Shown: positions 28,657 to 37,400, numbered from the stretch's first letter. The stretch is DNA of 64,000 nucleotides from Myxococcales bacterium (GCA_016709545.1 JADJMO010000010.1:1-64000), one strand, 5' to 3'. Program-made: numbers and translations. Notes: generated by a model from the sequence alone, not told the origin.

Positions 28657-29346
28657 TCACCCTAGCTCGTCCTCGTCGAGGTCGGGCAGCGCCCCAGTCT
28701 CGAGGTAGCGGGCCCACAGCTCGGGGTGCTCGTGGGCGATGCGCGCTCGGAGCGCGGGTGGAGAGACGCGCTCGATCGGCTTGCCGTCGGTGCTGCTGCG
28801 CGGGCGGTGGCCGAGCTCGCGCGGGGCGTAGACGGTGAGCTCGACCGGAAACACGTCGGGCACGAGGACGTGCACGAACTCCTGCGGCTTCCCGTGCTTC
28901 ACGATGCTGACGTGTTGCACCTCGTGCACCCAGCCGAGGGCGCGCACGTGCGCGGTGACCTCGCGGTGATCTTCGGCGAACACGTGCAGATCGACGTCGC
29001 TGCCGCTGCGCACGTGCCCGGTCGCGACCGACCCGATGAGGCGGGGGAGGAACCGCGGGAGCGCCTCCATGGCCTCGAGCGCCACGACGCGCATGGCGAA
29101 CAGACGACGCGTGCGGTCGTCGCCCTCGATGTCCTCCACGAGCTCGAGGAGCGCCGCCTTGATCTCGCCGTTCGAGGGCAGATCCGTGGGCCGGTAGCGC
29201 AGCCCGCGCGCCCCTTGCCGGCCGAGGAGCCGCTTGGCCGCGAGTCGCTTGGCCGTGAAGTACTGCTTCACGTCCTCGCCGTACATGATCTGGGCGGCCA
29301 GCTGCGCGATCGCCTCGCGGAGCCCACCCTGTCGCTCCCAGCTCAC
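28657..29346 (-). CDS. Nucleotidyltransferase-fold protein of unknown role
   Basis: 229 residues. A helical N-terminal domain carries AQIMYGEDVKQYFTAKRLAA, a motif I recall from proteobacterial proteins of unknown function. From residue ~100 a polymerase-beta-type nucleotidyltransferase core follows: LIGSVATGHVRSGSDVDLHVF with G105-S106 and the D117-x-D119 metal pair. VFPVELTVYAPREL could hold the third acidic residue. It begins with a GTG that overlaps the TGA of the HTH gene. Candidate substrates are RNA, protein or a small molecule; nothing here decides. The operon partners (HD and HTH proteins) suggest nucleotide or RNA processing. Confidence 0.8.
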   Translation of the reverse strand: MSWERQGGLREAIAQLAAQIMYGEDVKQYFTAKRLAAKRLLGRQGARGLRYRPTDLPSNGEIKAALLELVEDIEGDDRTRRLFAMRVVALEAMEALPRFLPRLIGSVATGHVRSGSDVDLHVFAEDHREVTAHVRALGWVHEVQHVSIVKHGKPQEFVHVLVPDVFPVELTVYAPRELGHRPRSSTDGKPIERVSPPALRARIAHEHPELWARYLETGALPDLDEDELG

Positions 29347-29599
29347 GACGGTCCGAGGTGCGCGAGCACCGCGCGCAGCCGGGCGAGCGCGCCACCGACC
29401 ACCGTCCCACGGCGCGGCGCACCGAACAGGCGCTTCTGGATCACCTGCTGCGAGACGCCGAGCCGGCGCGCGATCTCCGACTGGGAGAGGCCTTCGAAGA
29501 AGAACAGCTCGACGGCCTCCGCTGCTTGTCGGTCAGCGCCGTCGAGACGGCGCGGCGGACCTCGTGTTCGATCCGCTCAGAGTCCGGAGTTCCTTCCAT
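29343..29599 (-). CDS. Small HTH protein, sigma-70 region 4-like (frame break)
   Basis: About 86 residues when repaired. From ATG 29599 the frame reads well to LTDKQR; after one missing base near 29520 it continues EAVELFFFEGLSQSEIARRLGVSQQVIQKRLFGAPRR, a clean region-4-type helix-turn-helix. The C-terminus (GGALARLRAVLAHL) is helical. No other sigma regions are present, so it is not a full sigma factor; it may be a DNA-binding adaptor or regulator. It overlaps the HD gene (23 nt) and the nucleotidyltransferase (GTGA). The frame break means automated calling would probably miss it. Confidence 0.65.
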
Positions 29600-30020
29600 G
29601 TTCGGTGAGGGCGGCGAGCGCCGCGTGAGGGGTGACGACCCGCGCGTGGACCTGCCGTCCGCGCACGTCCCAGCGCCGGAGCCGCTCGAGATCGCGGAGC
29701 TCGGGGCTGCCGTGGAGGCGCCGCCGCGTGCGACGCGGGTCGCGCAGCAGGTCGAGGTGATGACGGACGAGGAACACGACGCGGTCGGTCACGAGCCCTT
29801 CGAGGAGGTCTGCGCCGACGAGGTCGTGGTCCGGCCCCGGGATGGATTTGCCCACGTCGTGGAGGAGCGCCGCGGCCCAGAGCTCGCGGTCTTCGGTCTC
29901 GGAGCGCGCGTGCTCGAAGACCTGGAGGGAGTGGAAGAGAGCGTCGCCCTCGGGATGATAGCGGACCGGCTGGGCCACGCCATCGAGGGCCTCGAGGAGG
30001 TCGAGGAGATCGGTGTCCAT
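29577..30020 (-). CDS. HD-domain phosphohydrolase-like protein
   Basis: 147 residues. RYHPEGDALFHSLQVFEHA and AAALLHDVGKS give His30 and the His54-Asp55 HD pair, with His65, His87 and His88 as further metal ligands, all typical of HD phosphohydrolases. The HPEGD-x3-H start most resembles the HD domain of CCA-adding tRNA nucleotidyltransferases. First gene of an operon with the HTH protein and a nucleotidyltransferase, which together recall a split nucleotidyltransferase/HD system. A phosphodiesterase or phosphatase activity is inferred. Confidence 0.83.
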   Translation of the reverse strand: MDTDLLDLLEALDGVAQPVRYHPEGDALFHSLQVFEHARSETEDRELWAAALLHDVGKSIPGPDHDLVGADLLEGLVTDRVVFLVRHHLDLLRDPRRTRRRLHGSPELRDLERLRRWDVRGRQVHARVVTPHAALAALTEHGRNSGL

Positions 30021-30055
30021 CTACCCATGGGGGTGGCTACACCCACCTCCTTGGT

Positions 30056-30625
30056 TCACTCCTCGCGGAGGCGAATCGGGCCGAACTTGGCCGGATCGAA
30101 GGCGGTCGGGGCCTGCTTGGCGTAGAACGCGCGGACCTGGTCCATGTCTTTCTTCACGTCGCCGGTCAGGTGGATCGCCGGACCGAGGCCCGCGCGCTTG
30201 CGGGCGAAGTCGAGGTAGCCGGGGACCAGCGGCACCCCGGCGCCGAGCGCGATCCGGTAGAAGCCGGACTTCCAGTGCTCCGCCCGCGCGCGGGTGCCCT
30301 CGGGGGGAATCGCGAGCACGAACTCCTCGCGTTCGCGGAACTGCGCGATCATCTGATCGACCATGTTGGTGGCGCGGCTGCGGTCGACGCCGACGCCGCC
30401 GGTCACGCGCACCAGCGGCCCGAGCGGGCCCTTCACCCACGAGTCCTTCACCATCCACTGGGTGCGCACGCCGATGCTGTGCGTGAGCATCACGAGCAGG
30501 AGCCCGTCCCAGTTGCTCGTGTGGGGCACGGCGAGGAGCACGTACTTCTTCTCGCTCGGGACCGGGCCCTCGAACGCCCAGCCGACGAGGCCCAACGACG
30601 ACGCGGTGACCTGCCTGGCTCTCAC
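30056..30625 (-). CDS. 1-acyl-glycerol-3-phosphate-type acyltransferase
   Basis: 189 residues from GTG 30625, 25 nt after the outer-membrane gene stop. The PlsC catalytic motif H-x4-D is VPHTSNWDGLL, and the phosphate-binding motif is IPPEGTRAR (E-G-T-R). A short hydrophobic start (LGLVGWAFEG) fits peripheral membrane binding. It probably esterifies a lysophospholipid or related acceptor. The family is common and specificity cannot be read. Confidence 0.88.
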   Translation of the reverse strand: MRARQVTASSLGLVGWAFEGPVPSEKKYVLLAVPHTSNWDGLLLVMLTHSIGVRTQWMVKDSWVKGPLGPLVRVTGGVGVDRSRATNMVDQMIAQFREREEFVLAIPPEGTRARAEHWKSGFYRIALGAGVPLVPGYLDFARKRAGLGPAIHLTGDVKKDMDQVRAFYAKQAPTAFDPAKFGPIRLREE

Positions 30626-30650
30626 CCGGTGGAGGAGAGCACGAAGGGCC

Positions 30651-31595
30651 TCAGAACGACACGGGCAGGTCGATCTGGAGCATGTGCACGTGCTTGTCGA
30701 AGATCTGACCGCGGAGACCGATCCCGTAGGAGATGCCGGGGTGGAAGGTGGCACCAGCGCTCTTGACGGTAGCACGGACACCCCCGGCGACGCTGAGGTT
30801 GTCACGCTGACTCGGGTCCTTCCCCACGGCCGCGGGGGTGGTGACGAAGCGCTGGTACCAGAGCTCGCCGCTGATCGCGACCTCGGGCACGACGTAGTAG
30901 CCGATGAGCAGGCCGCCCGTGCTGTTCACCTTGAGGGTGTCGCTCTGGACGAGCTCACCGCGCACCCGGAACGCGGCGCTGACGTTGGCCTCGATCTGCG
31001 CGGTGAAGCCGTGGCCCACGAACCCGAAGTCGATGCCGAGCGGGACGTTGAGGTCGTTGGCCGAGAACATCGCCCCGGCCATGAACGCGCGAACGAGCGT
31101 GCCGGCCCGGTGGGCCGCCGCCACGCTGGCGGCGGGGCTGTTCCCGCCGCCGCTCGCGGTCGGGAGCACGACCCCGCTCGACGCGGCGAAGCGGAACCAG
31201 CGACCGAGCCTGGTCGCGCCCTGCACGCCGAGCGCGGTGTTGAGGAAGCCCGCCGTCGGGCTCTCGCCGCTCGGGCCGTAGCGATCGACGCCCGTGCGGA
31301 GCGACACCGCGAACGAGTCCGACACCTTGAGGCTCGCCGACACGAGGTGCACGCTCTCGAAGTATCCCTTGTCGGCCACGGTGTAGGGCGCGAAGGTCTG
31401 GTCGATGCGCACCGCCGTGCCCACCCCGAGCCCTCGCAGACCGAACGGCGCCACCGCTGGTGCAGCGCCGGCCGAGGTCGGCGTGGTGGTCGGCTCGGGT
31501 CTCGGCGGCTCGTCGGCCAGCGGTGCGGCGGCGTGGACCGCGCTCGCGACGAGGACGAGAGCGGCGACGGACGTGACGGTGAACGGCTCTTTCAT
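30651..31595 (-). CDS. Outer-membrane beta-barrel protein
   Basis: 314 residues. Signal peptide (ALVLVASAVHAAAPLA), a Pro/Thr-rich spacer, then ~12 alternating amphipathic strands of 8-12 residues (for example GLLIGYYVVPEVAISGELWY), ending in LPVSF, a terminal aromatic typical of barrels recognised by BamA. No porin family could be assigned. It is likely a transport or structural barrel. Probably cotranscribed with the acyltransferase. Confidence 0.78.
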   Translation of the reverse strand: MKEPFTVTSVAALVLVASAVHAAAPLADEPPRPEPTTTPTSAGAAPAVAPFGLRGLGVGTAVRIDQTFAPYTVADKGYFESVHLVSASLKVSDSFAVSLRTGVDRYGPSGESPTAGFLNTALGVQGATRLGRWFRFAASSGVVLPTASGGGNSPAASVAAAHRAGTLVRAFMAGAMFSANDLNVPLGIDFGFVGHGFTAQIEANVSAAFRVRGELVQSDTLKVNSTGGLLIGYYVVPEVAISGELWYQRFVTTPAAVGKDPSQRDNLSVAGGVRATVKSAGATFHPGISYGIGLRGQIFDKHVHMLQIDLPVSF

Positions 31596-31759
31596 GACGC
31601 CTCCGCTCGCCGTTGACGGTCCGGGCGTGTTTGTCTTGAACCGATGACCTATGGACCTCCTGGCGGCTCAGGCCTGACGATTTCGCTGCAGGTCCGCCGA
31701 AACGGGCCGTTCCGATCGGGGTTTGCGCGGGCGCGGGCTCGCCATTAGGGTGCGCCGCC

Positions 31760-31996
31760 ATGTCGACCCCCCTCCCCGTCGCCGACGTCCCCAACAACCA
31801 GGTCACCCTCGCGGGCACGACCTACTCGATCCAGCCGCTCGGCGAGGACGAGTTCACGGTGCTCGTGGCCGGCGTCCCCGTCGGCCGCATCGTCTACACG
31901 TTCGGCGCGGGCAACGGCGTGCCGGAGGGCGACGCGATCTCGGAGGAGGCGCTCACCGCCATCGCCGACGCGTGGTTCACCGCCACGGCCACCTGA
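31760..31996 (+). CDS. Hypothetical small protein
   Basis: 78 residues. Acidic, with an alternating strand pattern (NQVTLAGTTYSIQPLGEDEFTVLVAGVPVGRIVYTFG) then one helix (ISEEALTAIADAWFTATA). No signal, no Cys, no family recognised. Coding is supported by strong third-position GC and a lack of any competing frame; the ~160 nt upstream gap is shared with the divergent barrel gene and could hold both promoters. Confidence 0.6.
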   Translation: MSTPLPVADVPNNQVTLAGTTYSIQPLGEDEFTVLVAGVPVGRIVYTFGAGNGVPEGDAISEEALTAIADAWFTATAT

Positions 31997-32005
31997 TCTC
32001 GCGAG

Positions 32006-33139
32006 TCACTCCGACGGCGTGTCGTGCAGCAGCCCACCGCTGATGGTCTCGGCCCGCTGTCGCTCCGGGTGCGACACACCGAGCCGGAAGAGCTTCTTGA
32101 CGTCCTTCGGCACCTGGCTCCACTTGCGAAGGAGCTTGCCGTTCGGGTCGCGCAGGTAGAGCAGGTAGACGCGGTTGCCGAGGAACGAGCGCACGCCGCT
32201 CCAGGTGCCGTCTTCTCCCTTGAACGAGATGACGTCGAACGAGCGGAACTCCACGCCGACGACGATCCCACGGACGAGGCTGCGGAAGCGCTTGGTGCCC
32301 TCGGCGTCCACGCGCGGCTCGGCCCTGGGTGAGAGCCACTCCTTCTGCGCGGCGTGGTCGAGGAACATCTCCACGAGGTCGTCGAGATCGCGCCGGAAAT
32401 CGGCCGTGCGCAGGCGCGCGCCGAGCCGCTGCTGCTCGAGCCACGGGAGCAGCTCCGAGGTGTTCTTGTAGGTGCCGACCCCCATGAGCGCGGAAAGGAC
32501 CAGCGAGACGATCACGACCGTGCGCAGCGTCTTGCGGCGACCCGAGAGCCCGAGGGCGTAGGTCGTCGACAGCATCGGCATCAGGTAGAGCGTCGCGAGC
32601 ACGAGCACCACGAAGAGCTGCGCGACGAGCAGCTTCGCGGCCACGTCGGGCCCGAGGTACGGCGGGTAGATCGTGAGGTAGCTCGTGGCGGCCTCGAGCA
32701 CGAGGACGACCGCCACGACCAAGAGGACGCGCAGGTGCAGCCAGATCTCGCGGCGCACCACCTTGGACGCGATCGAGCCGATGATCGCGTAGAACGGGTA
32801 GACGGCGTAGACCAGGAACGAGCGCGGCCGGTGCTCGCGGTAGAACGCGTCGAGATCGCCCGTGATGCGCAGCGTGCCGCCGAGCAGCTTGACCTTGTCG
32901 AGCAACGAATAGCACTGGAGCAGGTTGGTGCCGGAGCCGAGGAAGGCGATCACGAGGAGCACCACGACCAGCACCACGATCACGTGGAACTGCCGGAGAC
33001 CGACGGCCATCGACACGAAGATCGGCGTGAAGAAGACGGCGAGGATGACCCGGACGACGAGGCCGGCCTTGCCGCTGGCGCCGAGCGGTTGGCTCGCCCA
33101 GGCCGGGAGATCCGTGGTGGGCTGGCTGGGCTCGTTCAT
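32006..33139 (-). CDS. Polytopic membrane protein of unknown function
   Basis: 377 residues with about seven hydrophobic helices between residues ~25 and ~235 (for example VIVVLVVVLLVIAFLGSG and LLVVAVVLVLEAATSYLTI). A soluble ~140-residue C-terminal tail follows, with a mixed alpha/beta pattern (VRGIVVGVEFRSFDVISFKG). No catalytic motif or known family seen. It ends 10 nt from the convergent small gene at 31760-31996. Confidence 0.78.
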   Translation of the reverse strand: MNEPSQPTTDLPAWASQPLGASGKAGLVVRVILAVFFTPIFVSMAVGLRQFHVIVVLVVVLLVIAFLGSGTNLLQCYSLLDKVKLLGGTLRITGDLDAFYREHRPRSFLVYAVYPFYAIIGSIASKVVRREIWLHLRVLLVVAVVLVLEAATSYLTIYPPYLGPDVAAKLLVAQLFVVLVLATLYLMPMLSTTYALGLSGRRKTLRTVVIVSLVLSALMGVGTYKNTSELLPWLEQQRLGARLRTADFRRDLDDLVEMFLDHAAQKEWLSPRAEPRVDAEGTKRFRSLVRGIVVGVEFRSFDVISFKGEDGTWSGVRSFLGNRVYLLYLRDPNGKLLRKWSQVPKDVKKLFRLGVSHPERQRAETISGGLLHDTPSE

Positions 33140-33211
33140 CGTTCCTCGCGAACCTAACCAAGCCGGTCGATCCCGACCATTGCTTTCTCCCGACAGCGCG
33201 CCGGTGGGCGT

Positions 33212-33712
33212 TCAGCCCGTTCGGGCGTCGCGCAGCCAGCGGTTCTCGATCTCGGCGCCCCGCGTCCAGCCGTCGGCGATCTGCTTCTCGAACGTCTGCT
33301 CGATCATGGAGCCGACGGCGAACACCTTGGCCTCGATGTCGACCGCGAGGTGGCGCGTGACCTGTCCGCCCGCGGGCACCACGTGCACCCGCCCCTCGAC
33401 GCGGACCTTGTCGGCGAGCGTGTTCGGCGTCATCCGAAAGCGCCACACGCCGCTCGCCTTGTCGAGCGTCCCGGTCTCGGTGAAGCGGAACGACGACCCC
33501 ATGAGCCTGGCGAGCGGCGCGGGCACGCTGGGCCGCGGCTCGGCGAGCACCGTGCGGTGCACGTGCGTCGCGTCGTCTCGCTGCTCGACGGTCTCGTAGT
33601 GGGTGAAACCGAGCTCACGGAACAGCCGCGCGTTGAGGTCGCGGTCGAGGAAGTGGGCCCAGAACGTCTCGACGTCGCAGTCGATCCGGTGCTCGAGGAC
33701 GAGCTTGGTCAT
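33212..33712 (-). CDS. DUF2505 family (SRPBCC-like) protein
   Basis: 166 residues. TKLVLEHRIDCDVETFWAHFLD at the start and VTRHLAVDIEAKVFAVGSMIEQTFEKQIADGW at the end match the DUF2505 pattern within the START/SRPBCC hydrophobic-cavity fold. It is cytosolic, and ligand binding is likely but unknown. It is followed 14 nt later by the start of the adjacent minus gene's stop region, consistent with a minus operon. A stretch of ~70 nt separates it from the membrane protein start. Confidence 0.85.
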   Translation of the reverse strand: MTKLVLEHRIDCDVETFWAHFLDRDLNARLFRELGFTHYETVEQRDDATHVHRTVLAEPRPSVPAPLARLMGSSFRFTETGTLDKASGVWRFRMTPNTLADKVRVEGRVHVVPAGGQVTRHLAVDIEAKVFAVGSMIEQTFEKQIADGWTRGAEIENRWLRDARTG

Positions 33713-33726
33713 GGACCGAAGCTAGC

Positions 33727-34647
33727 TCAGCCCGTGCTCAACATCTCTTCTTCGAGGCGGGCGCCGTCCACGGTGAACCGAACGATGAGCTTGTCACCGT
33801 CGAGCTCGATCTCGTGGGGGACCGGCGGATCCGCCGGGAAGAAGCGGCCGTGGGAGAACCCGCGCGCGTCGAGCCAGAAGAGGTGGAGCCCCGCGCGCCC
33901 GCGGCCGTGGACGAGCACGTAACGGCCCCCCGCGAGCACGAGGAAGTCGAGCGAGAGGAACCCGATCTCGTCGAGCTGCTCGGAGCTCGGGAAGTCCGGC
34001 CCGAGATCGGGGAGCTCGGGGAGGTGCGCGCGCAGGTACTTGTGCAAGGCCTCCCAGCGCACGACCGGCAGCGAGGGCAGTGGCCGCGGACCCACGACGA
34101 ACACCGGCAGCGAGCTCGGGTCGAGCCGGGCACGCTCCACGTGTTGCACCCAGCGCGTCGTGAGGCCGCCCTTGTCGATCTCCGCGTCGGACAGCGCCTT
34201 GAGCCACCAGTGGAACGGCGTGAGGTCACCGCGACCCGCGCGGCTCTCGAGGGTGACCACCGTCTCCCACAGCGGACGGCGCGGGCGATAGACCCCGCCA
34301 TGCGCGCGCACCGCGGTGGCCGCCACGTAGATCGCGCCATGGATGACCAGCTGGGCGAGCTCGCCGCGGGCGATCGCGGCGTCGCGCGCCGACCTCGTGA
34401 GCGCAGCCCCGAGGTGGTGGATCGAGGCGTCGGTGAAGTCGAGGACGAGCGAGTCCTTGCCGAGCGCACGCGGGCCGAGGTGGGCGAAAGCCTCGGCGAT
34501 GCCGTCGAGCTCGCGCACGAGATCGACCCCTGTCGTGGGCAACGCGTCGGTGTACCGCGCGCCGACCAGCTCGCGCAGATCCGCGCGCTGCTCGGGCGGA
34601 TACAGCGGGAAGAAGTGCTGGGCGAACAACGAATCGGGCCCGTTCAT
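33727..34647 (-). CDS. Hypothetical protein
   Basis: 306 residues from ATG 34647, which has GGGAGG 2 nt upstream; an in-frame GTG at 34683 would add 12 residues. It is soluble, with no signal or transmembrane segment. Mid-protein blocks such as LVLDFTDASIHHLGAAL and FHWWLKALSDAEIDKGGLTT and the C-terminal VRFTVDGARLEEEM do not identify a family. Probably in one transcription unit with the DUF2505 gene, 14 nt away. Confidence 0.72.
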   Translation of the reverse strand: MNGPDSLFAQHFFPLYPPEQRADLRELVGARYTDALPTTGVDLVRELDGIAEAFAHLGPRALGKDSLVLDFTDASIHHLGAALTRSARDAAIARGELAQLVIHGAIYVAATAVRAHGGVYRPRRPLWETVVTLESRAGRGDLTPFHWWLKALSDAEIDKGGLTTRWVQHVERARLDPSSLPVFVVGPRPLPSLPVVRWEALHKYLRAHLPELPDLGPDFPSSEQLDEIGFLSLDFLVLAGGRYVLVHGRGRAGLHLFWLDARGFSHGRFFPADPPVPHEIELDGDKLIVRFTVDGARLEEEMLSTG

Positions 34648-34685
34648 CGCCTCCCGAGTAGTGTACGCTGCCGGCCGGTACAAGG

Positions 34686-36065
34686 ATGCTGGTCTTCGTC
34701 CTCCACCCCGACGTCGAGGTGCTCGCCGCCTTGACGGGACGCATGCGCGTGCGGGGGCTCGAGACCGCGCACGCGACCGAGGCCGCGCCGCTGCTCGAAC
34801 GCGGTCAGAAGCAGCGGCCCCTCGTCATCGTCGCCCCCGACCACGCGACCAGCGTCCGGGGCGCGGCGGAGCTCGCGGCGTTGCGCGGCGCGTTCCCGGG
34901 GACGCCCGAGATCCCGATCCCGCCGCTCGATCCCGCCGACGAGGTGCGCGTCGCGGCGGTGGTCGACGCGGTCACGAGCGCGATCGTGGCGAGCGCGCCC
35001 GCGGACAAGCCCGCCGCTGGTGCCGGCGAGGTGCGCGGAGATCTCGCGCAGATCCCGCTGCCCGATCTCCTGCAGCTCCTCTCGATGGGCAAGAAGACGG
35101 GGACCCTCACCGTCACCACCGGCACCGGAGGCGGCGAGCTACGCCTGCACGACGGCGAGGTCGTCGACGCGATGTTCCGCCGCACCGAGGGCCTCAAGGC
35201 GGTCATTCGCCTGCTCGGCGAGCGCGACGGCGCGTTCCACTTCGCGCCCGACGCCTCCCCCACGCTGCGCCGCATCGTCGAGCCGATGTCCACCATCCTC
35301 ATGGAGGGCACGCGCCAGGTCGACGAGGTGCGCCGCCTCCGTGAGGCGCTGGGCTTCAAGGGGGCGCAGGTCGCGCTGCAGGTGGTCGACGCGCGCGCGT
35401 TCGACGCCGACCCGACGATCAAGGACACCGCGCGCCTCCTCGCGAGCCCGCGCCTCCTCGACGAGCTCCTCGACGACGATCCGCGCACCGATCTCGAGAT
35501 CCTCCGCGTGCTCGGCCAGATCGACAAGGCCGGCGCGCTCGTGCGCCTGCCCCTCGGTGAGCTGCGCCCTTCGCTCGGCGGGCCCGAGGGCCTCGTCGTG
35601 CTCCGCGGGCTCTTGCGCCGGCTCCGGCCGCGCGGGTATCGCGGCCACGCGCGGCTCGTCCTGGTCGGCAAGCCCGCCACCATCGCCCGCGCGCGCAAGG
35701 CGGCGGCCCGGATCGCCGAGGCGGCCCCCGGCGCCGACGCCGGGTCCGAGACCACGAGCGATCGCGTCATGGAGTCGACCGTGGTCCTGCAGCTCGGCGA
35801 AGGGGTCACCCTGGAGCTCGTCACGCTGGTCGATCGCCCCGAGCTCGTGCCCACCTTCCCCATCGTGCTCGCGGGCGCGGTGGGCCTCGTGTCGCTCGAT
35901 CGCCCGAGCCCCGCGCTCGGCGAGCTGGTCGAGGAGCTCGAGGTCGCGCTCGTCGACGCGCGGAGCGTGGCCGAAGCGTTCGAGGATCGCCCCCTCGAGC
36001 CCGGCGATCCGGTGTCGCTCGCGGGCGTGATCCGCGGCGCGATCGAGGGCATGGGCGCGACCTAG
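34686..36065 (+). CDS. DUF4388 domain regulatory protein
   Basis: 459 residues. The N-terminal ~100 residues form a receiver-like fold (MLVFVLHPDVEVLAALTGRM) without a clear phosphorylation site. The DUF4388/PatA-N-like domain (~115-215) reads GDLAQIPLPDLLQLLSMGKKTGTLTVTT and RLHDGEVVDAMFRRTEGLKA. The C-terminal region (ARLVLVGKPATIARARKAA) resembles a degenerate small-GTPase fold but lacks a P-loop. DUF4388 proteins are abundant in Myxococcota and thought to be signalling scaffolds. Its promoter is shared with the divergent hypothetical gene. Confidence 0.82.
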   Translation: MLVFVLHPDVEVLAALTGRMRVRGLETAHATEAAPLLERGQKQRPLVIVAPDHATSVRGAAELAALRGAFPGTPEIPIPPLDPADEVRVAAVVDAVTSAIVASAPADKPAAGAGEVRGDLAQIPLPDLLQLLSMGKKTGTLTVTTGTGGGELRLHDGEVVDAMFRRTEGLKAVIRLLGERDGAFHFAPDASPTLRRIVEPMSTILMEGTRQVDEVRRLREALGFKGAQVALQVVDARAFDADPTIKDTARLLASPRLLDELLDDDPRTDLEILRVLGQIDKAGALVRLPLGELRPSLGGPEGLVVLRGLLRRLRPRGYRGHARLVLVGKPATIARARKAAARIAEAAPGADAGSETTSDRVMESTVVLQLGEGVTLELVTLVDRPELVPTFPIVLAGAVGLVSLDRPSPALGELVEELEVALVDARSVAEAFEDRPLEPGDPVSLAGVIRGAIEGMGAT

Positions 36066-36382
36066 CGCGCGGCGAGCTTGGTGCGGGCCAGCTTGGTGTC
36101 CGCCAGCTTGGTGCGGGTCAGCGGCGGCGCGACGCGCGGCGGGCTCGTGAGCGACTCGAGCGGCACGGCGAGCGCGGCGGCGAGGCGCTGCGCGATGAAC
36201 ACCGACGGACACAGCTCGCCGCGCTCGATGCGCGCGAGCGTGTTGGGCGCGATGCCGACGAGCGCCGCGAGCGCCACCTGGGTGTGGCCGCGGACGCGCC
36301 GCGCGTGCTGCACGGCCGCGGAGAACGTGGCGAGGAACTGCTCCTGCGCCGTCTCGCTCGGAGCGGCCCGGGCCCGCGCCAC
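36062..36382 (-). CDS. XRE-family HTH regulator with a 5-residue repeat tail
   Basis: 106 residues from GTG 36382. The HTH spans HTQVALAALVGIAPNTLARI with ERGELCPS following, the Cro/C1-type fold. Residues ~91-105 are three copies of a TKLAR-like pentapeptide, encoded by three 15-bp repeats (36076-36120). The start follows the preceding outer-membrane protein gene stop by 1 nt, so both are probably coexpressed; its stop overlaps the convergent DUF4388 gene by 4 nt. Confidence 0.85.
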   Translation of the reverse strand: MARARAAPSETAQEQFLATFSAAVQHARRVRGHTQVALAALVGIAPNTLARIERGELCPSVFIAQRLAAALAVPLESLTSPPRVAPPLTRTKLADTKLARTKLAAR

Positions 36383-36383
36383 C

Positions 36384-37253
36384 CTAGAACTTGCCCTGCA
36401 GGCTCACGAACGCGCCCTGGGTCTTGCCCTCGCGCGAGGCGAGCGGCGCGACACCGACGCCGGTGACGCCCTCCTTCTCCTTCTCGATCAGGTCCTCGCG
36501 GTGCGGCGTGGTGGCGAGGTCGATGATGCCGAGGGTGAGCGGCGCGGCGAATCCGAGCAGGAACGGGCCCTGCCACTTGGTGTCGTCCTTGTCACCCCAG
36601 TCGACGAGCGCCGCGGTGGCGAACGAGGCGACGCGCAGGCCGGTGAAGATGAGCCCCTTGGTGGTGTCGCCGACGACGAAGCGCGGGATGCTCGGGGTGA
36701 GCGTGAGGATCGCGCCGTAGGTCATGAGCGAGGCGCGGGCGCGCGCCGGGTCGGCGGGCGCGTAGCCGCCGTAGTGATAGGTGCCCGAGCTGTCGGTGTA
36801 GCCCGACTGGTAGGGGCCGTTGCTGGAGTGCTGGATCAGGTAGACGACACCCGCCACACCGGTGCCGACGCCGAAGAAGATCGTCGAGGCGAGCAGCGCC
36901 GCCTTGCGGTCGGGATCGGGCGCGTAGCGCGGCACCGGCGCGTAGACCGGCTGCGCGGAGTAGGGCTGGTAGGGCGCGTAGGTGGGGCACGGTCCGCCGT
37001 TCGGGCCGACCAGCGTGGGGTTGCCCTGCACCACCACCGTCGAGCAACCGGTCGCCGTGACCGTGCCGCCCCCGGCCGTGGGCGCGACCACCGTGACCCC
37101 GCCCGAGCCGGGCGCGGTCTGCACCACCGTCGTGCCGCCCGCCGGCGTCTGGGCCGTGGTCGGGGCCTCTCCCTCGCGCGCAGCGAGCGCGGCCGTGGTC
37201 CCGAACAGGGAGAAGGAAGTGCAGGCGAGGAGGGCGAAGGTGGTGCTGCGCAT
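36384..37253 (-). CDS. Exported protein with Gly/Thr/Val-rich and Tyr/Pro-rich region
   Basis: 289 residues. Signal FALLACTSFSLFGTTAALA. Residues 30-75 are Gly/Thr/Val-rich, then a Pro/Tyr/Ala segment (YQPYSAQPVYAPVPRYAPD). Two or three hydrophobic segments follow (ALLASTIFFGVGTGVAGVVYL, FLLGFAAPLTLGII). No family found. The layout resembles myxobacterial outer-membrane or inner-membrane proteins of unknown role. It probably forms an operon with the XRE regulator that starts 1 nt after it. Confidence 0.75.
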   Translation of the reverse strand: MRSTTFALLACTSFSLFGTTAALAAREGEAPTTAQTPAGGTTVVQTAPGSGGVTVVAPTAGGGTVTATGCSTVVVQGNPTLVGPNGGPCPTYAPYQPYSAQPVYAPVPRYAPDPDRKAALLASTIFFGVGTGVAGVVYLIQHSSNGPYQSGYTDSSGTYHYGGYAPADPARARASLMTYGAILTLTPSIPRFVVGDTTKGLIFTGLRVASFATAALVDWGDKDDTKWQGPFLLGFAAPLTLGIIDLATTPHREDLIEKEKEGVTGVGVAPLASREGKTQGAFVSLQGKF

Positions 37254-37400
37254 GACGACGAACCCCCTAACAAGAACCGGGCCACAGCATTCTTGCACGA
37301 TCGCGGGCAGGGAGGAGAGGCCCCGCCGTGAACCGCGGTTCTCGCGTGCTTCTGGCACACAGGCTTGCTGCCGCAGGACCGCCAGTCCAGATTCTCCTCC

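Noticed and set aside
29343..29599. Full sigma factor for the HTH gene
   Set aside because: Only a region-4-like HTH is present; no region 2 and total length is below 90 residues.
31596..31759. Additional gene in the gap before the 78-residue protein
   Set aside because: No convincing frame; taken as a divergent promoter region.
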